A DNA stretch of 64,000 bases, from NCBI RefSeq assembly GCF_034344865.1, contig NZ_CP133774.1, forward strand, positions 2,232,001 to 2,296,000, given 5' to 3'. The notes under the pieces were generated by a model. That model was not told the DNA's origin. It saw nothing but the letters and a program-made list of their open reading frames with translations, and searched no databases. Origin of the DNA: Pseudomonas sp. 10S4 (lineage in GTDB: Bacteria; Pseudomonadota; Gammaproteobacteria; Pseudomonadales; Pseudomonadaceae). Both the position numbers and the translations under genes were made by a program. Positions 29,323 through 40,361 of the stretch are shown here, piece after piece (the stretch's first letter is position 1; every line of letters begins with the position of its first letter).

Positions 29323-29392
29323 CCGCGGCCTAATTACGTGCGGTATTCAACAATAGTGTTGAGTGGCGGCACGCTAGCCTGAGGAATACACC

Positions 29393-29623
29393 ATGAAAGC
29401 CGATATCCATCCAGCATACGAAACCATCGAAGTAACTTGCAGCTGCGGCAACAAGTTCGAAACTCGTTCGAACCTGTGCAAGCCACTGGGTACTGACGTA
29501 TGCAACGAGTGCCACCCGTTCTACACCGGTAAGCAGAAGACTCTGGATACTGGCGGCCGTGTACAGCGCTTCGCAGACCGCTTCGGTGCTTTCGGCAAGA
29601 AAGCTCCAGCTGCTGCAGAGTAA
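29393..29623 (+). CDS. rpmE: 50S ribosomal protein L31
   Basis: 76-residue L31 of the zinc-binding (C+) type: cysteines in [10 protein letters not shown] and [11 protein letters not shown] form the CxC...CxxC site. GAGGAATACACC precedes the start. It is a monocistronic-looking gene with its own promoter, divergent from priA. Presence of the zinc form suggests a paralogue without cysteines elsewhere, but none is in this window. Confidence 0.97.
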   Translation: MKADIHPAYETIEVTCSCGNKFETRSNLCKPLGTDVCNECHPFYTGKQKTLDTGGRVQRFADRFGAFGKKAPAAAE

Positions 29624-29637
29624 GGCTGAAGAGCCCG

Positions 29638-30441
29638 ATGGGCTTTTCCCTGCTGTTGAAAAAGGCGTCCCTTGCGGGCGCCTTTTTTGTGTCCGCGATT
29701 TGGCTCTCTGGCGCCCAGGCCTTCTGCCCGGCGCCGAGCGGTTTGACGTCTGTCGCCGTGCAGCGAGTGGTGGACGGCGACACCCTGCGCCTGAGCGATG
29801 GCCGCAGTGTGCGGATGATCGGCTTGAATACTCCGGAACTGGGGCGCCAAGGCCGCACCGACGAACCGTTCGCCGTGGCGGCACGCAAACGCCTTGAAGC
29901 GCTGGTTGCTGCCAGCAATGACCAAGTGGGTTTGCTGCCCGGTAAAGAGGCCAAGGATCGCTACGGCCGCACCTTGGCTCACGTCTACGGTGCTGACGGC
30001 GCCAATCTCGAAGCGCAAATGCTCGCCGAGGGCCTCGGTTTTCAGGTGGCCGTGGCGCCGAATGTCGATTTGGTGGCGTGCCAACAAGCGGCGGAGCGTG
30101 CGGCCCGACAGGCTGGTCTTGGTCTGTGGCGACAGTCGCCTGTACTGAAAGCGGAGCAGATCCGCGCGTCCGGTTTCGCCGTGCTCAGTGGTCGTGTGAG
30201 CAAGGTTCAACGCAATCGCGGCGGGGTTTGGATCGAGTTGCAGGATTCGGTTGTATTGCGCGTTGCACCCAATCTGCTCGGGCAGTTCGATGTCGCCGCG
30301 CTTGAACGGCTCAAAGGCAAGCAGATCGAAGCCCGAGGCTGGGTGCTGGACCGTTCCCGTCGTGGCGGACTTGAGAGCGGACAAGCGCGCTGGCTATTGC
30401 CGCTTGGCGATCCGTCGATGCTTCAAACCACCTCGCGATAA
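29638..30441 (+). CDS. Thermonuclease family protein (SNase-like), exported
   Basis: 267 residues. The N-terminus has a signal-like hydrophobic stretch (ASLAGAFFVSAIWLSGAQA) and the mature part starts near FCPAP. The staphylococcal-nuclease fold spans about residues 40-165, with VVDGDTLRL, MIGLNTPELGR and the active-site region AKDRYGRTLAHVY. A further 100-residue C-terminal domain follows (SGFAVLSGRVSKVQRNRGGVWIE), perhaps an OB fold. It matches PA5048 in position. Substrate is not known; a periplasmic nuclease is the likely role. Confidence 0.88.
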   Translation: MGFSLLLKKASLAGAFFVSAIWLSGAQAFCPAPSGLTSVAVQRVVDGDTLRLSDGRSVRMIGLNTPELGRQGRTDEPFAVAARKRLEALVAASNDQVGLLPGKEAKDRYGRTLAHVYGADGANLEAQMLAEGLGFQVAVAPNVDLVACQQAAERAARQAGLGLWRQSPVLKAEQIRASGFAVLSGRVSKVQRNRGGVWIELQDSVVLRVAPNLLGQFDVAALERLKGKQIEARGWVLDRSRRGGLESGQARWLLPLGDPSMLQTTSR

Positions 30442-30621
30442 AAAATTGTAGACATTTTTAATCAGGATTGTGAACAGTAAAGCCCTTGTGTTCCGTGGCT
30501 CTTGGCCCAAAGTCGTAGGGCAGGGCGCTTGACAGGGGTGACTGGTCAGTCTTGTAGGGACTTTGCGACACGCGTATCCTCGGCGGTCCGTCTGTCCAAC
30601 AGTAAAAAGCGGAATGCCCAC

Positions 30622-31890
30622 ATGTCTGATTTGAAAACTGCCGCTCTCGAATATCACGCCCATCCTCGTCCAGGGAAGCTGAGTGTCGAGCTCACCAAGG
30701 CCACCGCTACCGCTCGCGACCTGTCGCTGGCCTACAGCCCCGGCGTAGCCGAACCAGTACGCGAAATCGCCCGCGATCCTGAACTGGCCTACAAATACAC
30801 CGGCAAGGGCAACCTGGTTGCAGTCATTTCCGATGGCACCGCGATCCTCGGCCTGGGTAACCTCGGCCCATTGGCTTCCAAGCCAGTGATGGAAGGTAAA
30901 GGCGTGTTGTTCAAGCGCTTCGCCGGCATCGACGTTTTCGACATCGAAGTCGACTCCGAAAGCCCGCAAGCCTTCATCGACACCGTCAAGCGTATCTCCA
31001 TCACCTTCGGTGGCATCAACCTGGAAGACATCAAGGCACCTGAGTGCTTTGAGATCGAACGTGCTCTGATCGAGCAGTGCGACATTCCGGTATTCCACGA
31101 TGACCAGCACGGCACCGCGATCGTTACCGCTGCCGGCATGATCAACGCCCTGGAAATCGCTGGCAAAACCCTCGCTGACGCCAAGATCGTCTGCCTGGGC
31201 GCTGGTGCGGCCGCTATCTCCTGCATGAAATTGCTGGTGAGCATGGGCGCCAACATCGAAAACATCTTCATGGTTGACCGTACCGGCGTGATCCACTCCG
31301 GCCGTGACGACCTGAACCAGTACAAAGCTGTCTTCGCTCACGCGACCGACAAGCGCACCCTGGCTGATGCCCTGACCGGTGCTGACGTGTTCGTTGGCCT
31401 GTCTGGCCCGAACCTGTTGAGCGCTGAAGGCCTGAAGTCCATGGCGGCCAACCCGATCGTGTTCGCGTGCTCCAACCCTGATCCGGAAATCGCCCCGGAA
31501 CTGGCTCACGCCACCCGTGACGACGTGATCATGGCGACCGGCCGTTCGGACTACCCGAACCAGGTCAACAACGTACTGGGCTTCCCGTTCATCTTCCGCG
31601 GTGCCTTGGACGTTCGCGCCAAGCGCATCAACGAAGAAATGAAAGTGGCTGCGGCCAACGCCCTGCGTGAACTGGCCAAGCTGCCGGTTCCTCAGGAAGT
31701 GTGCGACGCCTACGGCGGCATCAAACTGGAATTCGGTCGTGAGTACATCATCCCGAAACCAATGGATGCCCGTCTGATCACCGTGATCTCCGATGCCGTG
31801 GCCAAGGCCGCCATCGAGACCGGCGTAGCAACCCTGCCGTATCCGAAGAACTACCCGCTGAAAAGCGTGGATGACGTGTTCAACGGCTAA
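30622..31890 (+). CDS. maeB: NADP-dependent malic enzyme (MaeB-type)
   Basis: 422 residues. ATG 30622 (MSDLKTAALEYHA) is the family start; the frame continues upstream without a ribosome site. It decarboxylates malate to pyruvate, supplying NADPH. The N-terminal block AYSPGVAEPVREI, the metal-binding HDDQHGTAIV and the Rossmann GAGAAAISC are clear. The phosphotransacetylase-like C-terminal domain of long MaeB proteins is absent. The 180-base gap before it contains its leader; I see no named element there. Confidence 0.93.
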   Translation: MSDLKTAALEYHAHPRPGKLSVELTKATATARDLSLAYSPGVAEPVREIARDPELAYKYTGKGNLVAVISDGTAILGLGNLGPLASKPVMEGKGVLFKRFAGIDVFDIEVDSESPQAFIDTVKRISITFGGINLEDIKAPECFEIERALIEQCDIPVFHDDQHGTAIVTAAGMINALEIAGKTLADAKIVCLGAGAAAISCMKLLVSMGANIENIFMVDRTGVIHSGRDDLNQYKAVFAHATDKRTLADALTGADVFVGLSGPNLLSAEGLKSMAANPIVFACSNPDPEIAPELAHATRDDVIMATGRSDYPNQVNNVLGFPFIFRGALDVRAKRINEEMKVAAANALRELAKLPVPQEVCDAYGGIKLEFGREYIIPKPMDARLITVISDAVAKAAIETGVATLPYPKNYPLKSVDDVFNG

Positions 31891-31912
31891 GCTGTTGTAA
31901 CGCTTCAACCGA

Positions 31913-31945
31913 AAGCCCCGGCTCTTATTGAGTCGGGGCTTTTTT
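31913..31945 (+). terminator. Terminator after malic enzyme
   Basis: Hairpin AAGCCCCG...CGGGGCTT with a T6 tail, about 20 bases after the stop. Confidence 0.92.
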
Positions 31946-31980
31946 ATGCCTGTGGATTTTGTGGTGTTTGTGAGGGCCCC

Positions 31981-32068
31981 TTCGCGGGCAAGCCTCGCTC
32001 CTACAGGTTTAGGTCGCTCGCGATATTGCTTACGACGGAAACCTGTAGGAGCGAGGCTTGCCCGCGAA
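31981..32068. repeat. REPIN, class D
   Basis: Perfect 27-bp inverted arms at 31981-32007 and 32042-32068 (core CCTGTAGGAGCGAGGCTTGC) lie between the two terminators of convergent maeB and ponA. Confidence 0.9.
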
Positions 32069-32094
32069 GAGGTCGGCACAGAAAACACAGATAT

Positions 32095-32131
32095 AAAAAA
32101 GCCCCGCGCTTCTCTCGAAGGCGGGGCTTTT
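32095..32131 (-). terminator. Terminator after ponA
   Basis: Hairpin AAGCCCCG...CGGGGCTT; read on the minus strand it ends in a T6 run 17 bases after the ponA stop. Confidence 0.88.
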
Positions 32132-32147
32132 GCGTTGCGCTACCCGA

Positions 32148-34601
32148 TCAGAACAAATCGATCGGTGCCGCTTCGTCCGCTGGCAGCGGGCTACCCGGCG
32201 CAGCGCCGTTGCCCAGCTCGTTCACCGACGGTGGCGTGTCTTCGGCCTTGAACAGCTCGAAGTAGGCCCCAGGTGTGCTTGGGGTGGCTGCACGGCCGCT
32301 GACCGGGTCGACCCGCAGGCTGAGGATGCCTTCCGGTTCGGCTTGCGTGTGTGGCGGCTTGCCTTTGAGCGCAGCGCCCATGTAGTTCATCCAGATCGGC
32401 AGCGCGACGGTGCCACCGAACTCCTTGCGACCCAGGCTTTCAGGCTGGTCGAAACCGGTCCAGACCGTGGTCACGTAATCGGCGTTGTAGCCGGAGAACC
32501 AGGCGTCCTTGGATTCGTTGGTGGTACCGGTCTTGCCCGCGATGTCCGGACGACCCAGGGCCAGTGCGCGGCGGCCGGTACCGAGTTTGATCACGTCCTC
32601 CAGCATGCTGTTGAGGATGAACGTGGTGCGGCCATCGACAATGCGCTCGGCCAGGGCCGGGGTTTGCGGCAGTGTGCCAGGCGCGGCCGGTGCGGCAGGC
32701 GCTTCGCCCGGGGTCGGGTTGACCGTGAACGACTGGGCGGGCGGCGCAGCTACACCGCTGGTCGCTGCATTACCTTGAGGCACCGACGGCGGGTTGGCGA
32801 CGAACAACGTGTCGCCATTGCGGCTTTCGATCTTGTCGATGATGTACGGGGTGATCTTGTAGCCGCCGTTGGCGAAGGTGCTCCAGCCGGTCGCGATCTC
32901 CATTGGCGTCAGGGTCGCGGTGCCGAGGGCCAGGGACAGGTTGCGCGGCAGATCCTGCTTGTTGAAGCCGAACCGGCTGATGTAGTCGATGGTGCGATCA
33001 ACGCCCAGCGCCTGCACCAGTCGGATCGACACCAGGTTACGCGACTTGTACAGCCCTTCACGCAAGCGGATCGGGCCGAGGAAGGTGTTGGTGTCGTTCT
33101 TCGGACGCCAGACCTTGTCCAGGTACTCGTCGACAAACACGATCGGCGCATCGTTCACCAGCGTGGCGGCGGTGTAGCCGTTATCCAGCGCAGCGCTATA
33201 AACGAATGGCTTGAAGCTCGAACCCGGCTGACGCTTGGCTTGTAGGGCGCGGTTGTAGTTGCTCTGCTCAAAGGCGAAGCCGCCGACCAGCGAACGAATC
33301 GCGCCGTTCTGCGGATCAAGGGAGACCAGTGCGCCCTGGGCCTGCGGAATCTGGCTGAACTTCAGCGAGTTGTCCGCCTGGCGTTGTACGCGAATCAAGT
33401 CACCGACCTGAGCCACATCCGACGGCTGTTTCGGGTTGGCGCCCATGCTGTTGGTGTTCAGGAATGGCCGTGCCCACTTCATGCTGTCCCAGCCAACGTG
33501 CTCGTCGCCGGTGCGGGTCATCACTTGCAGACCGTTTTTGTCGATCTGGGTGACGATAGCCGGCTCAAGGCTGCTGATGGTGCGCTGCTTGGTCAGTTCG
33601 GTGGCCCAGGCTTCACGAGTCTTGCCCGGCAGGCGCGACTCAGGACCGCGGTAGCCGTGACGCTGGTCGTAGGTCATCAAGCCTTCGTGGACTGCGGTGT
33701 TGGCCATTTCCTGCAAGTTGCTCGGCACGGTAGTCGTGACGCGGAAACCTTCGGTATAGGCGTCGCTGCCATAACGGCCGACCATTTCGGCACGGGCCAT
33801 TTCAGCGATGTACGGCGCGTTCACTTCCGGAGTCGGCACGTGATAGCTGGCGTTCAGCGGTTCGTTGATCGCGGTGGTGTAGTCGGCTTCGGTGATTTTC
33901 CCGAGCTTGTACATGCGCCCCAGGATCCAGTCGCGACGCTCCTTGCTGCGGGCCGGGTTGGCCAGCGGGTTGAAGCGCGACGGGGCTTTTGGCAGGCCGG
34001 CGATCATCGCCATCTGCGCCAGGCTCACATCACGAATCGATTTGCCGTAGTAGACCTGCGCCGCCGCCTCGATGCCGTAGGCGCGGTTACCCAGATAAAT
34101 CTTGTTGACGTACAACTCAAGGATCTCGTCCTTGGTCAGTTGCCGTTCGATTTGAAGGGCTAGCAGGATTTCGGTGGTTTTGCGCGAGAAGCTGCGTTCG
34201 CTGCTCAGGAAGAAGTTCTTCGCCACCTGCATGGTGATGGTGCTGCCGCCGGACTGGATGTGTCCGCTTTTAACCAGTTGGGTCGCGGCACGCATCAGGC
34301 TGCTGGGGTCGACACCATAGTGGTTGGCGAAATTGTCGTCTTCAGCACTTAGTAACGCATTGATGAAATTGGGGGGAATGTCGGCGAAACGGATTGGAGT
34401 CCGGCGCATTTCGCCAAATTCTGCAATCAACTTGTTGTCGCTGCTGTATACCCGTAGAGGAATCTGCAACTGAATGCTTCTCAGCGCCTCCACGGATGGC
34501 AAACCCGGACTAAGGTAAAGATAGGCGCCACTGAGACCTAAAAGCAGTCCGCAGAAAACGGCGACGATGGACCAACCGAAAAATTTCAGCAGACGAATCA
34601 A
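32148..34601 (-). CDS. ponA: Penicillin-binding protein 1A (bifunctional)
   Basis: 817-residue class A PBP that polymerises and cross-links peptidoglycan. One N-terminal membrane helix (IVAVFCGLLLGLSGAYLYL) precedes the GT51 glycosyltransferase domain, whose catalytic glutamate is in SAEDDNFANHYGVD. An OB-like insert follows. The transpeptidase domain has the SxxK serine in PGSSFKPF, the SxN motif in KSRNLVS and KTGT in AGKTGTTNESKDAW. A Pro/Ala-rich linker lies around residues 610-650. It is divergent from pilM, as in P. aeruginosa (PA5045). Confidence 0.97.
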   Translation of the reverse strand: MIRLLKFFGWSIVAVFCGLLLGLSGAYLYLSPGLPSVEALRSIQLQIPLRVYSSDNKLIAEFGEMRRTPIRFADIPPNFINALLSAEDDNFANHYGVDPSSLMRAATQLVKSGHIQSGGSTITMQVAKNFFLSSERSFSRKTTEILLALQIERQLTKDEILELYVNKIYLGNRAYGIEAAAQVYYGKSIRDVSLAQMAMIAGLPKAPSRFNPLANPARSKERRDWILGRMYKLGKITEADYTTAINEPLNASYHVPTPEVNAPYIAEMARAEMVGRYGSDAYTEGFRVTTTVPSNLQEMANTAVHEGLMTYDQRHGYRGPESRLPGKTREAWATELTKQRTISSLEPAIVTQIDKNGLQVMTRTGDEHVGWDSMKWARPFLNTNSMGANPKQPSDVAQVGDLIRVQRQADNSLKFSQIPQAQGALVSLDPQNGAIRSLVGGFAFEQSNYNRALQAKRQPGSSFKPFVYSAALDNGYTAATLVNDAPIVFVDEYLDKVWRPKNDTNTFLGPIRLREGLYKSRNLVSIRLVQALGVDRTIDYISRFGFNKQDLPRNLSLALGTATLTPMEIATGWSTFANGGYKITPYIIDKIESRNGDTLFVANPPSVPQGNAATSGVAAPPAQSFTVNPTPGEAPAAPAAPGTLPQTPALAERIVDGRTTFILNSMLEDVIKLGTGRRALALGRPDIAGKTGTTNESKDAWFSGYNADYVTTVWTGFDQPESLGRKEFGGTVALPIWMNYMGAALKGKPPHTQAEPEGILSLRVDPVSGRAATPSTPGAYFELFKAEDTPPSVNELGNGAAPGSPLPADEAAPIDLF

Positions 34602-34789
34602 GGCTTTTGGACATCCAGGGCAAAGAATGAATTTGGCATCAGGGTCTCGGCTACACAGAGAACGACCCGCGCCGGCAGTAAAAGCGGAAAAAAACGCTGG
34701 GCATTATAAGCATTTTTCCGCAGGGAGCGTTATTTGCGCTTCTGTCAAGAAGGGGTGATTGAACGCAACACACATTACAGAGTCCGTAA

Positions 34790-35880
<1,091 letters not shown>

Positions 35881-35881
<1 letters not shown>

Positions 35882-36447
35882 TGGCGCGGATCAACCTTTT
35901 ACCCTGGCGCGAAGAACTGCGCGAAGAACGCCGCAAGCGTTTTCTGCTGACGCTGGCGGGTGTGCTGGTCGGCTCGGTGGGTTTGCTCCTGATTGCCGAT
36001 CAGGTCATCAGCAGCGCCATTGATCAACAAGTGGCCCGTAACGATTACCTGGGCAAACAGATTGCCGTGGTCGATGAGCGAATCAAGCAAATCAGTGACC
36101 TCAAGGCCCGTCGCCAGCAATTGGTGGAGCGCATGCGCATCATTCAGGACTTGCAAGGTAACCGGCAGATCAGCGGGCGAATTTTCGACCAGTTGGCGCG
36201 AACGCTGCCGGACGGGGTGTACTTCACCGAAGTAAAACTGACCGGCAAGACCCTGGCCATCACCGGTGCTGCGGAGTCGAACAACAAAGTATCGGAGTTG
36301 ATGCGCAATCTGGAGGCCTCCGACTGGTTCGACGCGCCGAGTCTGACCGAGGTCAAGGCGACGACCGCCGGTCAGCTGGACCAGGCCAACGTTTTTCAGC
36401 TGACCGTCCATCAGACTCAGCCTGCCTCGATGGAGGTCGCTAAATGA
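35881..36447 (+). CDS. pilN: Type IV pilus alignment protein PilN
   Basis: 188-residue bitopic inner-membrane protein. The conserved cytoplasmic tail MARINLLPWREELRE, which PilM holds, is followed by one membrane helix (residues about 21-42), a coiled coil and a ferredoxin-like periplasmic domain. The start shares one base with the pilM stop (TGATG). Confidence 0.96.
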
Positions 36448-37067
36448 GGCCATCCGAATGGTTCGAAGGGCTGCGCAAGATCGACATCAACGATCTGGAC
36501 ACCAACAACATGGGTTCCTGGCCGCCGGCCATCAAGGCGCTGGCGGGTATTCTGCTGATGGTTATGGTTCTGGGGCTGGGCTACTACTTTTACATCAGTG
36601 ACCTGGAAGATCAGCTCGATCTCAAGCGCACGGAAGAATTGACGCTCAAGGACCAATTCGCCAGCAAGGCCAGCATGGCGGCGAACCTTGAGCTCTACAC
36701 CCAACAGATGAAAGAGATGGAGAACTCCTTCGGCGTGCTGTTGCGGCAATTGCCCAGCGACACCGAAGTGCCCGGCCTGCTGGAGGACATCACCCGCACC
36801 GGCCTGGGCAGTGGCCTGGAGTTCGAAGAGATCAAGTTGCTGCCGGAAGTCACCCAGCAGTTCTACATCGAGTTGCCGATCCAGATCACCGTGACCGGCG
36901 CCTACCACGACCTGGCGACGTTCGTCAGTGGCGTGGCGGGGTTGCCGCGAATCGTCACGCTGCATGACTTCGACCTTGCGCCGGCCAATCCCGAAGGTGG
37001 TGCGAAGCTGCGCATGAGCATCCTCGCCAAGACCTACCGCTACAACGACAAGGGGCTGCAAAAATGA
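36444..37067 (+). CDS. pilO: Type IV pilus alignment protein PilO
   Basis: 207-residue partner of PilN. A short cytoplasmic segment, one membrane helix (AGILLMVMVLGLGYYFYI), a coiled coil and a ferredoxin-like periplasmic domain containing TEVPGLLEDITRTGLGSGLEF. PilN and PilO form a heterodimer in the periplasm. Four-base overlaps join it to pilN and pilP. Confidence 0.96.
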   Translation: MRPSEWFEGLRKIDINDLDTNNMGSWPPAIKALAGILLMVMVLGLGYYFYISDLEDQLDLKRTEELTLKDQFASKASMAANLELYTQQMKEMENSFGVLLRQLPSDTEVPGLLEDITRTGLGSGLEFEEIKLLPEVTQQFYIELPIQITVTGAYHDLATFVSGVAGLPRIVTLHDFDLAPANPEGGAKLRMSILAKTYRYNDKGLQK

Positions 37068-37591
37068 CCCCGTTTCGTTGTTTATCCATCGGTGTGTTGC
37101 TGGCGAGCCTGGCCGGGTGTGGCGGTGACAATGGCTTCAGCGACCTCGACGCGTACATGAACGAAGTGCGTCTGCATCCAGCCGGCAAGATTGAACCAAC
37201 GCCGACATTCCGGTCTTCCCCCACATTCACCTATAGCGCCGCCAGCCTGCGCAGCCCGTTTTCACGGCAGGTCAGAGTCGACATGGCCGGTCAAAAGCAC
37301 GGTTCGCGTAACGTCAAACCTGACCTTAATCGGGTCAAGCAGTACCTCGAAGGATTCAACATCGAGCAGTTTGAAATGGTCGGCACGATCTCCAATGCCA
37401 GCGGTTCCTTTGCGCTGCTGCGTGGGGCGGGTGGTGTGCATCGGTTGAAAGTCGGCGATTACCTGGGGCGTAACGATGGGCGGATCGTCGCCATCAGCGG
37501 CTCGCAGGTCGATGTGGTCGAAATCGTTCCCGATGGCGAAGGCGCCTGGCTGGAACGGCCGCGGACCATCCCTTTGAAAGAGCACTCATAG
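37064..37591 (+). CDS. pilP: Type IV pilus lipoprotein PilP
   Basis: 175-residue lipoprotein. The lipobox LASLAGC puts the lipidated cysteine near residue 20. The N-terminal disordered part binds PilNO and the C-terminal beta domain (GTISNASGSFALLRGAGGVHRLKVGDYLG) contacts the secretin PilQ. Confidence 0.96.
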   Translation: MTPFRCLSIGVLLASLAGCGGDNGFSDLDAYMNEVRLHPAGKIEPTPTFRSSPTFTYSAASLRSPFSRQVRVDMAGQKHGSRNVKPDLNRVKQYLEGFNIEQFEMVGTISNASGSFALLRGAGGVHRLKVGDYLGRNDGRIVAISGSQVDVVEIVPDGEGAWLERPRTIPLKEHS

Positions 37592-37604
37592 TGGAACTCG
37601 AACA

Positions 37605-39687
37605 ATGAACAGGATTTTCTCAACCTTCGGTATTTCGCTATGGATAGCGCTGCTGTCGCCGATGGTACTAGCGGCCAACCTCAATACGCTGGATGTCGCA
37701 GCACTGCCGGGTGACCGCGTCGAGTTGAAGTTGACCTTCGATGGTCCGCCACCTCCGCCCCACGGTTACACCACAGAACAACCGGCGCGAATTGCACTGG
37801 ATCTGCCGGGCGTGGTCAGCAAACTGGCGAGCAAAAATCGTGAGCTGGGTGGCGGCAACGCGCGCAGTGCCACGGTGGTGGAGGCCAAGGACCGCACGCG
37901 ACTGATCATCAACCTGACCCAACTGACGCCCTATAGCACCCGGGTTGCCGGCAACACGCTGTTCGTGGTCATCGGGCAAGGCGCCAACGGCGCGGCGGCC
38001 AAACCGGTCGCCAGCGCACCGCGCGTCGCCACTGCCAAACCGGCTCCCGCAAAAACCTACGCACCCGTGAGCAAGGCTATTCGGGGCGTGGACTTTCAGC
38101 GCGGTACCCAGGGCGAAGGCAATGTGGTGATCGATCTATCGGATCCGACCATCGCCCCGGACATTCAAGAGCGAGAAGGCAAGATCATCCTCGGTTTCGC
38201 CAGGACCCAGTTGCCCGAGCCGTTGCGCGTGCGGCTGGACGTCAAGGACTTCGCCACCCCGGTGCAGTTCGTCAACGCCGCTGCCACCGGCGACCGCGCC
38301 ACGATCAGCATCGAGCCTGTCGGCGCTTATGAGTATTCGACCTACCAGACCGACAATAAGCTGACCGTCAGCATCCGGGCGGTGACCGCCGACGACTTGC
38401 AGAAGCGTAACGCCGAGCGCTTTGCGTATACCGGTGAAAAGCTTTCGCTGAATTTCCAGGACATCGACGTGCCGCTCGGTGCTGCAGCTGATCGCCGACT
38501 TCACCAACCTCAACCTGGTGGCCAGCGACACCGTGCAGGGCGGCATCACGTTGCGTCTGCAGAACGTGCCGTGGGATCAGGCGCTGGACCTGGTACTGAA
38601 AACCAAGGGTTTGGATAAACGCAAGATTGGCAACGTGTTGCTGGTTGCACCCGCGGATGAGATCGCCGCCCGTGAGCGCCAGGAGCTGGAGTCGCAGAAA
38701 CAGATCGCCGAACTGGCGCCGCTGCGTCGTGAGCTATTGCAGGTCAACTACGCCAAGGCTGCCGATATCGCCAAACTGTTCACCTCGGTGACCAGCGCTG
38801 AGGCGAAAGTCGACGAGCGGGGTTCAATCACCGTCGACGATCGAACCAACAACATCATCGCCTACCAGACCCAGGATCGCCTCGACGAGCTTCGCCGCAT
38901 CGTTGCGCAACTGGATATCCCGGTGCGTCAGGTGATGATCGAAGCGCGGATCGTCGAAGCCAACGTCGATTACGACAAGAGTCTCGGCGTGCGCTGGGGC
39001 GGGTCGGTCCAGAACAAGGGTAACTGGAACACCTCGGGTGTCAGTAATGGGACTTCAACCACTATTGGTACGCCCGGCAGCACCAGCACCAACTCACCGT
39101 TCGTCGACATGGGCACGGCGGGCAATACGTCGGGGATCGGCATCGCCTTCATCACCGACAATGTGTTGCTCGACCTTGAGCTGACGGCCATGGAGAAGAC
39201 CGGTAACGGCGAAATCGTCTCGCAACCCAAAGTGGTCACATCCGACAAGGAAACCGCGAAAATCCTTAAAGGCACCGAGATTCCCTATCAGGAAGCCAGC
39301 TCCAGCGGTGCGACATCCGTGTCGTTCAAGGAGGCGTCGCTGTCCCTGGAGGTGACGCCGCAAATCACCCCGGATAACCGCATCATCATGGAGGTCAAGG
39401 TCACCAAGGACGAACCGGACTACCTCAACAAAGTGCAGGACGTACCGCCAATCAAGAAAAACGAGGTCAACGCCAAGGTGTTGGTCAATGACGGCGAGAC
39501 CATCGTCATCGGCGGGGTTTTCTCAAATACTCAGAGCAAGGTTGTAGATAAGGTGCCATTTCTCGGCGATGTGCCGTATCTTGGCCGCCTTTTCCGGCGT
39601 GACGTGGTTTCGGAGAAAAAATCCGAGCTGCTGGTATTTCTCACTCCGCGTATCATGAATAACCAGGCGATTGCTGTGAGTCGTTGA
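37605..39687 (+). CDS. pilQ: Type IV pilus secretin PilQ (frameshifted)
   Basis: Outer-membrane secretin that forms the pilus exit channel. After a signal peptide (residues about 1-23) come two AMIN domains that bind peptidoglycan, N0/N1 domains ([38 protein letters not shown]) and the secretin core (residues about 420-690). The frame breaks at about 38471-38475, where one G is in excess between DIDV and SVLQLIA. Corrected length is about 693 residues. It closes the pilMNOPQ operon and is followed four bases later by aroK. Confidence 0.94.
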
Positions 39688-39691
39688 TTCT

Positions 39692-40210
39692 GTGCGAAAT
39701 TTGATTCTTGTAGGACCGATGGGGGCTGGTAAAAGCACCATCGGCCGGTTGCTGGCCAAAGAGCTGCGCCTGCCATTCAAAGATTCCGACAAGGAAATTG
39801 AATTGCGCACGGGCGCCAATATCCCGTGGATCTTCGATAAGGAAGGCGAACCCGGCTTTCGTGATCGCGAGCAAGCGATGATCGAGGAGCTGTGCGCGTG
39901 CGACGGCGTGGTACTGGCGACCGGCGGCGGTGCAGTCATGCGCGAAGCCAATCGTCGGGCCCTGCATGCCGGGGGGCGTGTGGTTTATCTGCACGCATCC
40001 GTCGAGCAGCAAGTCGGCCGCACCGCCCGTGACCGCAATCGCCCGCTGTTGCGCACCGCCGATCCGGCCAAGACCCTTCGGGACTTGCTGGCGATCCGCG
40101 ATCCGCTTTATCGGGAAATCGCCGATCTGGTGGTTGAAACCGATGAGCGGCCACCGCGAATGGTGGTGCTCGACATCCTCGAACGCTTGCAGCAGCTACC
40201 TCCCCGTTAA
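39692..40210 (+). CDS. aroK: Shikimate kinase AroK
   Basis: 172 residues, GTG start. The P-loop is [12 protein letters not shown]; the shikimate-binding blocks are [13 protein letters not shown] and [11 protein letters not shown]. It phosphorylates shikimate at the 3-hydroxyl. It directly follows pilQ, the standard coupling of pilus and aromatic-pathway genes in pseudomonads. A 151-base gap to aroB holds no further gene. Confidence 0.97.
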   Translation: MRNLILVGPMGAGKSTIGRLLAKELRLPFKDSDKEIELRTGANIPWIFDKEGEPGFRDREQAMIEELCACDGVVLATGGGAVMREANRRALHAGGRVVYLHASVEQQVGRTARDRNRPLLRTADPAKTLRDLLAIRDPLYREIADLVVETDERPPRMVVLDILERLQQLPPR

Positions 40211-40361
40211 AGCGCAGCGCGAAATGCGCTATCCTCGGCGTCCTGTCATGGCCGCTCAAGGTTGTGGCGGATGGCTATCAACCGGCGTCATGCCAGCAGA
40301 TGCCGCGGACATTGGTTAACTCAAGGCAGGACGCCTGATTCCATCTTCACTGTGGGGACAC

